A stretch of 64,000 nt of DNA, from positions 310,001 to 374,000 of the forward strand of contig NZ_JAKKCM010000001.1 in NCBI RefSeq assembly GCF_021728395.1, given 5' to 3'. The DNA comes from Vibrio sp. J1-1 (GTDB taxonomy: Bacteria; Pseudomonadota; Gammaproteobacteria; Enterobacterales; Vibrionaceae). Shown one piece after another: positions 7,225 through 15,990 of the stretch. Every line of letters starts with the position of its first letter. Within the stretch, counting starts at the first letter, position 1. A program made the translations under genes and the position numbers. The notes under the pieces are model-generated. The model made no database searches. It was not told the origin of the DNA and was given only the letters and a program-made list of their open reading frames with translations.

Positions 7225-9315
7225 ATGCTTAACCGGTTAAAACAACTCCAGATTTCCAGCAAAGGCTATGTCGGCATACCGATAGTTCTGCTAATGGTAT
7301 TAGCAATGGTCATTCTACCGTTGCCTCCGTTACTGCTGGATGCTCTGTTTACCTTCAACATTGTACTGGCCATATTGGTTTTGCTGGTCAGCACGACAGC
7401 AAGACGACCGTTGGACTTTTCTATATTTCCGACAATTCTGCTGATTGCAACTCTGCTGCGTCTGACTCTGAACGTCGCCTCGACCCGTGTCGTACTACTA
7501 GAGGGTCACAATGGTGGTGATGCCGCAGGTAAGGTAATTCAGGCCTTTGGTGAAGTCGTCATCGGCGGGAACTACGTTGTTGGTATGGTAGTTTTTGTGA
7601 TTTTGATGATCATCAACTTTGTCGTCATCACCAAAGGCGGCGAACGTATATCAGAAGTATCCGCCCGATTTACTCTGGATGCGTTACCAGGTAAGCAGAT
7701 GGCGATTGATGCCGATCTCAATGCAGGTTTGATCGATCAGGAAACCGCTCGTCTGCGTCGCCGCGAAGTGGCCAATGAAGCCGATTTCCACGGTTCTATG
7801 GACGGTGCATCAAAGTTCGTCCGCGGTGATGCCATTGCGGGCCTTATGATTCTGTTTATCAACATTATCGGCGGTATCAGCATCGGGGTATTTGAACACG
7901 GTCTTCCAGCGTCAGAAGCATTCAAAGTTTATGCGCTACTGACTATTGGTGACGGTTTGGTCGCGCAGATCCCATCACTCCTGCTTGCTACCTCTGCCGC
8001 GATCATCGTTACACGTATCAATGACAGCGACAACGGCATGTCGGAAACCTTGCAAAAACAGCTGTTAGCAACCCCTGCCACGCTGTTTACTGTCGCTGCA
8101 ATCATGCTGATGATAGGCATGGTGCCGGGTATGCCTCACCTCGCCTTCTTTGCCTTTGCCGCAGCATTAGGTTTTGCTGGCTGGCGTCAGTACAAAAATC
8201 CAGCTGTCGACACACAGCTCGAACAAGTCGAAGTCATTTCTCAGGCTATGCAACAGGAAGAGACTCCGCTGAGTTGGGATGATATTCCTCATGTTCACAC
8301 CCTGTCACTGGCGTTGGGATACCGTTTGGTTCATCTGGTTAACAAAGATCAGGGAGCCCCTTTAGCAAAACGCATTCGTGGCGTTCGACGCAACCTCTCT
8401 GAACAGGTGGGTTTTCTGTTACCGGAAGTCCGAATCCGCGATAACCTCAGCCTCAAACCGAACCAGTACACGATTGCCCTTAACGGTGAAGTCATTGAGC
8501 AAGGCTTTATTGAACCTGACCGTTTGATGGCGATAGCGGTTGGCGAAACCTACGGAGAAATAGATGGTATCTTGGGTCATGATCCGGCATACCAACTTCC
8601 TGCGGTTTGGATTGAACACACTAACAAAGCCAAAGCACTGAATATGGGCTACCAGGTTGTTGATGACGCAACGGTGATTGCAACGCATATCAGTAAGGTC
8701 ATTAAGACCAATCTGGCGGAACTGTTCAATCATGACGATGTGGATGCGATAACCCAGCGCCTGACCCAGCAAGCGCCAAAACTGGCCGAAGCGCTTAGTG
8801 CCGCTCTCAACCCAGCACAGCAACTCAAAGTTTATCGACAACTGTTGTTAGATCAGGTGCCGCTCCAGGACATTCGAACCATCGCCAACTCGATGTTAGA
8901 GTCTTCAGAAAACACCAAAGATCCGATTTTGCTGGCGGCAGACATACGTTACTCGCTTCGACGTACCTTAATTAATCTCGTTGCAGGGCAGAAAAATGAA
9001 TTGAACGTTTACGCCCTATCAGATGAACTGGAACAAATGCTAATGACATCCCTGCAGCAGGCTCAGGCTAGCGGAAAAATCATGCTGGATAGTTTCCCTA
9101 TAGAGCCCAATATACTAGCGCAGTTTCAGCAGAACCTACCACTGATTAAACAACAATTAAAGCAACAAGGAATGGCGCCAATCCTATTAGTTATGCCACA
9201 ATTGCGCCCATTGATCGCTCGCTATGCGCGGACCTTCTCTCAAGGATTGGCGGTCTTGTCGTACAATGAAATTCCAGAAAATAAACAAATAAACGTGGTA
9301 GGAAACCTTGGCTAG
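7225..9315 (+). CDS. flhA: FlhA, lateral flagellar export apparatus protein
   Basis: A 696-residue protein. The N-terminal half has about eight membrane helices, including the conserved cytoplasmic FHIPEP loop (ARRPLDFSIFPTILL, then RRREVANEADFHGSMDGASKFV). The C-terminal half is the cytoplasmic docking domain for chaperone-cargo complexes. It follows flhB by 31 bases, with GTTAGGA before the ATG. Its stop overlaps the start of the downstream EAL-like gene. Confidence 0.97.
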   Translation: MLNRLKQLQISSKGYVGIPIVLLMVLAMVILPLPPLLLDALFTFNIVLAILVLLVSTTARRPLDFSIFPTILLIATLLRLTLNVASTRVVLLEGHNGGDAAGKVIQAFGEVVIGGNYVVGMVVFVILMIINFVVITKGGERISEVSARFTLDALPGKQMAIDADLNAGLIDQETARLRRREVANEADFHGSMDGASKFVRGDAIAGLMILFINIIGGISIGVFEHGLPASEAFKVYALLTIGDGLVAQIPSLLLATSAAIIVTRINDSDNGMSETLQKQLLATPATLFTVAAIMLMIGMVPGMPHLAFFAFAAALGFAGWRQYKNPAVDTQLEQVEVISQAMQQEETPLSWDDIPHVHTLSLALGYRLVHLVNKDQGAPLAKRIRGVRRNLSEQVGFLLPEVRIRDNLSLKPNQYTIALNGEVIEQGFIEPDRLMAIAVGETYGEIDGILGHDPAYQLPAVWIEHTNKAKALNMGYQVVDDATVIATHISKVIKTNLAELFNHDDVDAITQRLTQQAPKLAEALSAALNPAQQLKVYRQLLLDQVPLQDIRTIANSMLESSENTKDPILLAADIRYSLRRTLINLVAGQKNELNVYALSDELEQMLMTSLQQAQASGKIMLDSFPIEPNILAQFQQNLPLIKQQLKQQGMAPILLVMPQLRPLIARYARTFSQGLAVLSYNEIPENKQINVVGNLG

Positions 9316-10120
9316 TCTCAAATCATATCAGGCAATATACCGTTATCTCGATAAGCTTATGGAAACACACTTAGAGACAGATGACGACAAATTGGTTCAC
9401 GATGCATTCAGACATAATGACATTCGGCACGCCTGTCAGGCTATTCGTGAAACCCGTTCAGGAGAAATCGAGTTTCAACACTTAACACTGCGCTTTGGCG
9501 GAGGAGGCGAACAAAGTGTCTATCAGTTCGCGCTGTCGGAAAAGATTGCCTACTGTCTCGACCTCTACAGCCTGTATCTCGCGCTGCGCCAGACCCGATT
9601 TCAGATGGAAACGTTCCATCCGGATTTTATCAGCAATGTGGTGGTGCCTTTAAAGCTGGATGCACTGATTTGGCAACCGGGGAAAGAATTTTTTGAGCAA
9701 GTACTGCAATGCCATAAGAGAGAGTTCTCCCATGTTATCCCTTCGATTCAACTAAACGAAAGCTCGAGTTTTACTCCCGCTGGACAAAACCTCATTGAAC
9801 AGGTGAGGCAGTTTGCACTCGCCTTGTGGTTCGAAGCTGTTGCACCATGTTCGTACTTAGACCAAATTCAACCGCTTAAACCAGATGTACTAAAACTTGC
9901 CATTACCCTGGAAGATAAAGAATCGCGCATGGCGTTCTTACCTATTGTTCGATTTCTCAGGAAAAACCATATCCAGTGGGTCGCCAGCCGTGTTGCGTGT
10001 CAGAAAGAGCTCAGCCAGTACAAACTGCTGGGTGCCAATTATTACTTTGGCTACTTTAGTGATATTCCGACACCACTCTCTTTTAAAGGCTTTGGTTCTG
10101 ACAACGACTCTTGGCAATGA
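9308..10120 (+). CDS. Degenerate EAL-domain protein of the lateral flagellar operon (LafV-like)
   Basis: A 270-residue soluble protein whose C-terminal half follows the order of an EAL domain: PLKPDVLKLAITL in place of the KID strand, WVASRVACQKELSQYKLLGANYYFGYF in place of AEGVE and QGY. None of the catalytic signatures (EAL, the metal-binding LEITE and DDFG, AEGVE) survives, so it should not hydrolyse cyclic-di-GMP. The start is a TTG with AGGA 5 bases upstream, overlapping flhA by 8 bases; no internal ATG is as well placed. It sits between flhA and lafA, where V. parahaemolyticus has an EAL-type gene I recall as lafV. A role in signal sensing or protein binding, as for YdiV, is inference. 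Confidence 0.75.
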   Translation: MASLKSYQAIYRYLDKLMETHLETDDDKLVHDAFRHNDIRHACQAIRETRSGEIEFQHLTLRFGGGGEQSVYQFALSEKIAYCLDLYSLYLALRQTRFQMETFHPDFISNVVVPLKLDALIWQPGKEFFEQVLQCHKREFSHVIPSIQLNESSSFTPAGQNLIEQVRQFALALWFEAVAPCSYLDQIQPLKPDVLKLAITLEDKESRMAFLPIVRFLRKNHIQWVASRVACQKELSQYKLLGANYYFGYFSDIPTPLSFKGFGSDNDSWQ

Positions 10121-10176
10121 TACACCGTCAGCCAGATAGCACTCAATCCCCCCTTTTTTTCCCTCTATTTAGATGC

Positions 10177-10203
10177 TAAAAACTTGGCGCCAACCACTGA
10201 CGA
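10177..10203 (+). promoter_or_regulatory. Candidate sigma-28 (LafS) promoter of lafA with overlapping palindrome
   Basis: TAAA at 10177-10180, then a 15-base spacer, then ACTGACGA at 10196-10203. The sigma-28 consensus is TAAA-N15-GCCGATAA; the -35 matches fully and the -10 about half. The spacer contains the perfect palindrome TTGGCGCCAA (10184-10193), and TGGTGCCAA recurs 33 bases downstream at 10218. The 5' leader would be about 150 bases. The call is tentative because the -10 match is weak. Confidence 0.4.
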
Positions 10204-10238
10204 AAAAAGTCTCGGTATGGTGCCAAAACAAAAAATCC

Positions 10239-10264
10239 AAATTAATTAAATTTTTAATTAATTT
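10239..10264. repeat. 26-base AT-only inverted repeat upstream of lafA
   Basis: Perfect 12-base arms AAATTAATTAAA (10239-10250) and TTTAATTAATTT (10253-10264) are separated by two T residues. It lies about 95 bases before the lafA start, downstream of the sigma-28 candidate. It could be an operator or a leader hairpin. No known regulator motif is recognised. Confidence 0.6.
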
Positions 10265-10359
10265 TTCGCCTCCTTCATCCGCCTCTATTAAATAACGGGG
10301 AAAAGCCCCAAGTCCTGAATCTAGTGACAGACTATTGAGAGAAACGAAGGAGTTTTACC

Positions 10360-11205
10360 ATGGCTTTATCTATGCACACTAACTACGCATCGCTTGTAAC
10401 GCAAAACACACTAAACCAAACAAGCAATCTATTAAATACTGCAATGGAGCGTCTAAGCACCGGTTACCGCATCAATTCAGCGGCTGACGATGCTGCGGGC
10501 CTACAAATCTCTAACCGCCTAGAAGCACAAACACGTGGTATGAGCGTAGCAATGCGTAACGCACAAGACGGCATGTCTATGCTGCAAACGGCTGAAGGTG
10601 CTTTTGACGAAGCGACTAACATCCTTTACCGCATGAACGACCTAGCAACACAGTCTGCAAACGGCACGAACACTCTTGCCGATCAAGCGTCTTTGCAAAA
10701 AGAGTTTGCTGCACTAGGTGAAGAGCTGACGAACATTGTTGATAACACCAAATACGCAGGTGATGCACTGATCACTGCTGCAGGTATCAAAACAGGTGGA
10801 CTAACGCTGCAAATTGGCGCTTCTTCTGCAGAAACACTAGCGCTAACAGATGTTGATACTGACGTAATCGCTGCGCACACTTCATTGGGTACAACTGTCC
10901 CTGCATTTGATATCAGCACAACTGCGGGCGCAACAGCAGCAATGGACGGCCTAGTCACTGCTATCAATACAGTTGGTACTGCGCGCGCTGGTCTCGGTGC
11001 AACCATCAACCGCCTTGACCACACCGTTGCCAACTTAGGTAACATGGTTGAGAACACTTCTGCTGCCAAAGGCCGTATTGTAGATGCTGACTTCGCGGTT
11101 GAGTCATCTAACATGACTAAGAACCAGATGTTGATGCAAGCAGGTACAACGGTACTGTCTCAGACAAACCAGCTACCAGGCATGGCAATGTCTCTGCTAC
11201 GTTAA
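10360..11205 (+). CDS. lafA: LafA, lateral flagellin
   Basis: A 281-residue flagellin with both conserved ends: N-terminal D0/D1 ([20 protein letters not shown], then [20 protein letters not shown]) and C-terminal D1/D0 ([17 protein letters not shown]-type region, ending in LLR). The central part (about 150-200) is short, as in lateral flagellins. It polymerises into the filament after export. AAGGAG precedes the ATG by 7 bases. A strong terminator follows, so it is probably transcribed on its own and heavily. Only one copy is present in the window. Confidence 0.96.
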   Translation: MALSMHTNYASLVTQNTLNQTSNLLNTAMERLSTGYRINSAADDAAGLQISNRLEAQTRGMSVAMRNAQDGMSMLQTAEGAFDEATNILYRMNDLATQSANGTNTLADQASLQKEFAALGEELTNIVDNTKYAGDALITAAGIKTGGLTLQIGASSAETLALTDVDTDVIAAHTSLGTTVPAFDISTTAGATAAMDGLVTAINTVGTARAGLGATINRLDHTVANLGNMVENTSAAKGRIVDADFAVESSNMTKNQMLMQAGTTVLSQTNQLPGMAMSLLR

Positions 11206-11213
11206 TGTAAGTT

Positions 11214-11276
11214 GCGGAGTCCTCCTCCGCCTTATTTTATTCGTCCAAAAAACAGCCTCCTACTGGAGGCTGTTTT
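11214..11276 (+). terminator. Double hairpin terminator after lafA
   Basis: The first hairpin is GCGGAG (11214-11219) with CTCCGC (11225-11230). The second is AAAACAGCCTCC (11249-11260) with GGAGGCTGTTTT (11265-11276), loop TACT, followed by ATTTTT. The second is a classical rho-independent terminator and separates lafA from the fliD operon. Confidence 0.9.
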
Positions 11277-11467
11277 ATTTTTCTGATCAGAATCTGAGTT
11301 CGCTTCGTTACACATTTTATTTAATCTCCTCCCCACTTCGGTCGCCTTCTATTTACAAGCGTATCCTCACCTTTCAGAGGAAGCAGCGGAAATAGCAGCA
11401 TGGAATACCTCTTTCCGCAAAAGCAAAAAAGTCAACATAATTCATTGTTAAATAAAGATTTACTTAC

Positions 11468-11483
11468 TGGCACTCATCTTGCT
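11468..11483 (+). promoter_or_regulatory. Sigma-54 promoter of the fliD-lafU operon
   Basis: TGGCAC (11468-11473), five bases, then TTGCT (11479-11483): a near-perfect match to TGGCACR-N4-TTGCW, with correct GG-GC spacing. Transcription would start near 11494, about 64 bases before fliD. LafK is the obvious activator. It is the only strong sigma-54 site I found in the window, and it would put fliD, fliS, fliK, fliL, lafS and the stator genes under LafK. Confidence 0.8.
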
Positions 11484-11557
11484 ACACGTCAGTTATGGAC
11501 CAAACGATGATGCGCGACACAAACCCTAAAAACTAGCGACGACAAGGGAGTACTCCA

Positions 11558-12895
11558 ATGAGTTCATTAGATCCAATTTCGATGGCGACCCAATTGGCAA
11601 CATATGATGTCCAATCTTTTCAAACACGCTATTCGACACAGACAAAGCAATATCAATCACAGCTAGATGCGCTACAAAAAGTTGAAAGCGCGTTACGTGA
11701 GTTTCGCACTGCTGTGGATGAAATGAACAGCAGTACTAGCAGCATTATCAAGAACAGCGCTACCACCTCAGAAGACGGCTTTTTTTCTGCAACTGCTGAT
11801 GCAACGGCGCTTTCAGGTAGCTACCAAATATTTGTTGAGCAGGTGGCGACCGCTCATCAGGTTTCCACAACTCTACCCACAACACTGGATTCCACAACAG
11901 AAATACCATTAACCGGAACCATGGATTTCACGGTTAACGGCAATACCATGACACTTGATTTATCTACTGTTGACAGCGACGGAGATGGCATCGCAACCAT
12001 GACGGACCTAGTCAAGGCCATCAACAACGATGCTAACAATCCTGGCGTCAACGCCACTCTGGTTCGTTCCAACGGCCAAACGCATTTTATGCTCTCAAGT
12101 GAAGAAACGGGTGTCGCAAACAGCCTCAGCGTCACCGCTTCTGGCACAGGTCAAGCCTGGTTTGAAGATGGCTTTAATACGCTAAACACAATTACCGCCC
12201 CGCAGGACGCCATCATCTGGCTGGGAGCAAAAGATACCGGTCTTAAACTGACAGAGAGCAGCAACACATTCAGCAGCGTCATTGATGGCGTTGATATTAC
12301 GGTGACAAAAGCACAAAGCGCGACTGACGCGGCGTTAACAATGGATATTGGCGCTGATGAAGAGGCAACCACAGAACAGGTGACCAAGTTCATCGACGCC
12401 TATAACTCTCTGGTATCGACTATTGATAAATATTCCCAAATAGATAGTGAACAAGAGACACGACCAGTTCTGGCCAGCGATCCAACACTACGATCAATCG
12501 AAAGCCAACTCAACGCCATGATTCGTAGTGAGTTTGGTGGTCTGCGTCTGGCAGATGCCGGGATAGAGATTGATCGCCACGGTAAGATGAAGCTGGACTC
12601 TGACAAATTTGAACAGGCTCAGCTCAATAATAGTGCCGCTCTGGAAGAGATGTTTAATGGTGACGGCAACCTCCTAGACTCACTAGACACTTTAGTCGAG
12701 CCGTATCTGCAATTCACATCCGGATTATTCAAATCGCGCAAGGACGCCATCCAGCAAAGTATCGACCGCATCAGTGACAAGCAAGTAGTGCTCGAACGTA
12801 AATACGATATGGCGTACGACCGCTACCTAAAACAATTTACTCAAATGAACACCATTATGCGTCAGATGGAACAAACCATGGGCATGTTTGGTTAA
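11558..12895 (+). CDS. fliD: FliD (LafB), lateral filament cap protein
   Basis: A 445-residue protein with the FliD N-terminal domain (SSLDPISMATQLATYDVQSF) and C-terminal coiled-coil D0/D1 part (QQSIDRISDKQVVLERKYDM, then RQMEQTMG). FliD caps the filament tip and folds incoming flagellin; in V. parahaemolyticus the lateral copy is LafB. It is the first gene of the sigma-54 operon, with AAGGGAG before the ATG. It ends 19 bases before fliS. Confidence 0.94.
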   Translation: MSSLDPISMATQLATYDVQSFQTRYSTQTKQYQSQLDALQKVESALREFRTAVDEMNSSTSSIIKNSATTSEDGFFSATADATALSGSYQIFVEQVATAHQVSTTLPTTLDSTTEIPLTGTMDFTVNGNTMTLDLSTVDSDGDGIATMTDLVKAINNDANNPGVNATLVRSNGQTHFMLSSEETGVANSLSVTASGTGQAWFEDGFNTLNTITAPQDAIIWLGAKDTGLKLTESSNTFSSVIDGVDITVTKAQSATDAALTMDIGADEEATTEQVTKFIDAYNSLVSTIDKYSQIDSEQETRPVLASDPTLRSIESQLNAMIRSEFGGLRLADAGIEIDRHGKMKLDSDKFEQAQLNNSAALEEMFNGDGNLLDSLDTLVEPYLQFTSGLFKSRKDAIQQSIDRISDKQVVLERKYDMAYDRYLKQFTQMNTIMRQMEQTMGMFG

Positions 12896-12914
12896 TGGCG
12901 ACTAGGAGACAGTT

Positions 12915-13301
12915 ATGTTAATGGGCTCAGATTACGACTCATATCAGCAAGTAGAACTGGACGCACAGGCAGCGTCTGCGTCCCCACATCAGTTAGTTGT
13001 AATGCTGCTTGATGGCCTGCTTGATGAGATAGAACGCATCCGTGGTCATATCGACACCGGGCGATTGGCAGAGAAAGGTGAGGGTATCAACAAATGTATG
13101 AACATCATTATTGGTCTCGACAGCGCACTAGATACGGAAAACGGTGGCGAGATCGCGGAACACCTCCACCAGCTGTATGACTTTTGCCAGCTAGAACTTT
13201 ATCAGGCAAGCATCCACAACGACTTGAGCAAATTAGCGACAGTTGAACAGGTGATGGTTAACATTCGAGAAGGTTGGGTGAATTTTGGCCAACAAGCATA
13301 A
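12915..13301 (+). CDS. fliS: FliS (LafC), lateral flagellin export chaperone
   Basis: A 128-residue helical protein with the FliS patterns ASPHQLVVMLLDGLLDEIER and a C-terminal four-helix bundle. FliS binds flagellin to stop premature polymerisation and hands it to FlhA. GGAG lies 6 bases before the ATG. Its 3' end overlaps the next gene by 17 bases. Confidence 0.93.
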   Translation: MLMGSDYDSYQQVELDAQAASASPHQLVVMLLDGLLDEIERIRGHIDTGRLAEKGEGINKCMNIIIGLDSALDTENGGEIAEHLHQLYDFCQLELYQASIHNDLSKLATVEQVMVNIREGWVNFGQQA

Positions 13302-13599
13302 AGTGTCTCCAGAGCGTTTTCGTCATCTATCTAAACTGATACAAATTTCTTTTAAAACAAAAGATTGGAACAGCCTTCAGCGCCATGACATGAAACTACG
13401 AGAACTGCTTGCTAAGCATAAATCTCAACTTCAGGATCCGCAACTGGCTCCGGAAATCGAAAGTCTCAAAGCAATTCACAAAGAAGCGTTTTTAGCTCTG
13501 GAACAAGCGATGAAAGAGCTAGGCGAAGACTTGAGCACTGCGGAAGCAAACAATGAACGGGCAAAAGCGTATGAGCTTACAGTAACCATGGAGTACTGA
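13285..13599 (+). CDS. FliT-like chaperone (LafD), TTG start
   Basis: A 104-residue, charged, mainly helical protein. Its place between fliS and fliK is that of lafD in V. parahaemolyticus, presumed to be the chaperone for the FliD cap. The TTG start overlaps fliS by 17 bases and has GGGTG 5 bases upstream; a GTG six codons later has no ribosome site. Sequence alone does not prove the FliT family, so the call leans on context. Confidence 0.75.
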   Translation: MANKHKVSPERFRHLSKLIQISFKTKDWNSLQRHDMKLRELLAKHKSQLQDPQLAPEIESLKAIHKEAFLALEQAMKELGEDLSTAEANNERAKAYELTVTMEY

Positions 13600-13602
13600 G
13601 TA

Positions 13603-14721
13603 ATGAATACACCTTTATTGCAAGCTAACGATGCAAAAGTGTCCTCATCGAGATCTCAGGAAATCAATATTCACGAGGCTCGTCCTTCTTCCTACTCTAA
13701 TGAAGAGAAAATCAGCTTTCAGATACCAACTCCGAAAGCTGAGCCTCTAATGCAGGATGTTTCCGATTCACTGGAAGATCAGTGGGTTTCGACCGAATCG
13801 CTTGTGCTTTCAGAGATGGCGACAACATCTACCGATAACAATGATATCGGTGTCACCTCACATAATCCGCAATTACTCATTGCGGGTGCACTCTCGCCAG
13901 TCGGTTCTGCTGCGGGTTCCGAGTCGTCAATCGGAACTTCTCCATCAGAGAGTCAGGCCTCTAAAGCGGCTCTGTTTAAGTTAAGTGACGATAAGTTGGA
14001 TAAAGCGCTGAACATGCCGGCTTCTTCCGTTTTCTACGCGTCTTCGTCGGTATCCTCCTATGGTACAGAAAAAGGACTACAGAAAACTACGGCATTCGGA
14101 TCCGCTAGCGAAAGCAATAACAGCTTCCAGATATCGACACTCTCTAACGAGCCGATGTCACCACTATCTCGCAGCCAAATCTCAAAGGAAATATTGCCTA
14201 ACGTCATCGTAACCCAGAACCATGCTCCGTCTGTCCCTCTTCACATGCAGACCACATTACATTTTGGAGCTTCGGAGCAAGTTCACAGTGCGGAATGGGC
14301 AAGCATAAAGGTGGATACCGGTGCCGCTAAATGGGGAGAGCAGATGATGCAGGTACTGCATGACAGAGTGACATTGCAGGCCCAGCAAAGCATGCAAGAA
14401 GCGAAGATTCGTCTTGACCCACCCGAGCTTGGAAAACTAAACCTGATAGTCCGTGTGGAAGGCGACACGCTAAGTGTTCAGATTAACGCGAATGCCGCAT
14501 CCACCAGAGAGGCACTGATGCAGGTTTCAGATCGCTTAAGAGCCGAACTGCAAAATCAAAACTTTGTGAATGTGAATGTGAATGTCGGCTCAGATGACAG
14601 CAGCCAGCAACAAACAGCACAACAGGAACTGGATAATTTCACGATTTTCTCAGCACGAGAAACCAGTAATCCTGACTCTTTATCAAATCTGTCTGAGCAC
14701 TGGCTCAGTACTCAAGCATAA
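13603..14721 (+). CDS. fliK: FliK (LafE), lateral hook-length control protein
   Basis: A 372-residue protein. The first about 230 residues are low-complexity and Ser/Thr-rich. They are followed by the FliK C-terminal domain (ARIRLDPPELGKLNLIVRV-type, then INANAASTREALMQVSDRLR). FliK acts as the hook ruler and triggers FlhB to switch export. It starts 3 bases after the fliT-like stop. Poor conservation of the N-terminal region is normal for FliK. Confidence 0.92.
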   Translation: MNTPLLQANDAKVSSSRSQEINIHEARPSSYSNEEKISFQIPTPKAEPLMQDVSDSLEDQWVSTESLVLSEMATTSTDNNDIGVTSHNPQLLIAGALSPVGSAAGSESSIGTSPSESQASKAALFKLSDDKLDKALNMPASSVFYASSSVSSYGTEKGLQKTTAFGSASESNNSFQISTLSNEPMSPLSRSQISKEILPNVIVTQNHAPSVPLHMQTTLHFGASEQVHSAEWASIKVDTGAAKWGEQMMQVLHDRVTLQAQQSMQEAKIRLDPPELGKLNLIVRVEGDTLSVQINANAASTREALMQVSDRLRAELQNQNFVNVNVNVGSDDSSQQQTAQQELDNFTIFSARETSNPDSLSNLSEHWLSTQA

Positions 14722-14739
14722 TTTTCGAGGATTAAAGTT

Positions 14740-15243
14740 ATGTCTAAAAAGCAGCTGGTCGCGGTAATTATTTCGGTAGTAATTATCAGTGCCCTTGTAT
14801 CAGCCGGAACACTGGTTGGTGGTGTCTGGTATTTGAACAAATCTGGCCAGAGTGAAGAAACCAAGGGATGGCTTGAAGATACTCCTCTTGCATTTCTGAC
14901 CGAGAAAAACGAGGAGGAAGAAGAAGCCAAGACAAGTTTTCATTCGCTGGAAAAAGTGGTGCTCAGTGTCAAAGGCAAAAAGCAATCCCACTTCGTGATG
15001 CTTGAAGTCGCGATTGAGACAAGACATTTAGATCGCATTAAAGCTATCGACGACTACATGCCTGTCGTGCGCAATTCCTTACTCAAGCTTTTCAGCGATA
15101 AGACATATGAAGCACTAAGCGAACACGGCGCAGTCAATCAACTACAAGAAGAAGTGAAACAAAGCATTCTTCTGGCGTTCGCTGATACCGATATCATTCA
15201 CGATATCGACGATATTTTGCTGACTAAGTATGTAGTTCAATAG
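14740..15243 (+). CDS. fliL: FliL (LafF), lateral stator-associated membrane protein
   Basis: A 167-residue single-pass protein: a membrane helix at about 7-30 (VAVIISVVIISALVSAGTLV), then a periplasmic domain ending DIDDILLTKYVVQ, the typical FliL tail. FliL surrounds the stator and supports torque under load, which matters for swarming. It follows fliK by 18 bases and precedes lafS by 9. Confidence 0.9.
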   Translation: MSKKQLVAVIISVVIISALVSAGTLVGGVWYLNKSGQSEETKGWLEDTPLAFLTEKNEEEEEAKTSFHSLEKVVLSVKGKKQSHFVMLEVAIETRHLDRIKAIDDYMPVVRNSLLKLFSDKTYEALSEHGAVNQLQEEVKQSILLAFADTDIIHDIDDILLTKYVVQ

Positions 15244-15252
15244 GTAGAAACT

Positions 15253-15981
15253 ATGTTGGATATCCATTTTCAGGAAGAATATGGGATGGAAGGGGAAATC
15301 CACACTCCTTCGAATCCGATTGATGAAAACAAGCTTCTTGAGCAACACCAGATTCTGGTAAAGCGTATTGTCAACCAGCTAAAGGTCCATGCAACTCAGC
15401 ATTGCAGCATTGAAGATATGCAACAAATCGGACTTATTGGACTACTTGAAGCCGGCCGCCGTTACGGAGACATCAATGACCCAAATTTTCCTGCATTTGC
15501 TGTTTGCCGTATTCGTGGCTCGATCCTGGATGAACTGCGCCGTCTGGACTGGCGTTCACGTAAAACGCGTCAGCAGGCACATGAACTCAATGACGTCACT
15601 CGAGACTTAACCCGTAGCCTTGGTCGCCAACCTTCCGATGCAGAGATCATTCAAGCACTCGGGACAGACAAAAACGATTACCTTGCGCGACAAAACGCCT
15701 CACTGGCGGGTGAGATGCAAAGTCTGGATCAACTTATTGAGAATGGCATCGAAACACATTTAGACGCGCACTATGACGGCATGGTGCACGAGCAGGTGCG
15801 TCGCAGTCTGGAGTCAGCAATGGAGTCCCTGCCTAAACGTGACCAGTTGATGCTCACCCTGTTCTACCAGCATGAGCTCAACCTTAATGAAATCGCACTG
15901 GTGCTCAACCTGACGCCTCCCCGAGTTTGTCAGCTACATAAACAAGCACTAAAGCAACTCAACCAATACCTGTCCTCCTAG
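15253..15981 (+). CDS. lafS: LafS, lateral flagellar sigma-28 factor (FliA family)
   Basis: A 242-residue sigma-70-family protein of FliA size. Region 2 includes FPAFAVCRIRGSILDELRRL, the FliA signature for core binding and -10 recognition. Region 4 ends with the helix-turn-helix LNEIALVLNLTPPRVCQLHK. It should direct the late lateral genes, including lafA, and be inhibited by the FlgM encoded near 29400. It is placed within the sigma-54 operon, giving a simple cascade LafK to LafS. Confidence 0.95.
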   Translation: MLDIHFQEEYGMEGEIHTPSNPIDENKLLEQHQILVKRIVNQLKVHATQHCSIEDMQQIGLIGLLEAGRRYGDINDPNFPAFAVCRIRGSILDELRRLDWRSRKTRQQAHELNDVTRDLTRSLGRQPSDAEIIQALGTDKNDYLARQNASLAGEMQSLDQLIENGIETHLDAHYDGMVHEQVRRSLESAMESLPKRDQLMLTLFYQHELNLNEIALVLNLTPPRVCQLHKQALKQLNQYLSS

Positions 15982-15990
15982 GAGTTACAA

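Larger units (their letters stand above)
11206..11557 (+). promoter_or_regulatory. Gene-free interval between lafA and fliD
   Basis: This 352-base interval holds the lafA terminator in its first 75 bases and a sigma-54 promoter about 90 bases before fliD. No open frame, tRNA or repeat was seen in the remainder (about 11285-11465). Confidence 0.7.

Noticed and set aside
10297-10309. GGGG-AAAAG-CCCC hairpin in the lafA leader
   Set aside because: A 4-base stem is too short to claim as a terminator or riboswitch.
10683-11114. 143-codon frame on the minus strand inside lafA
   Set aside because: Shadow of a repetitive flagellin coding strand with no domain.
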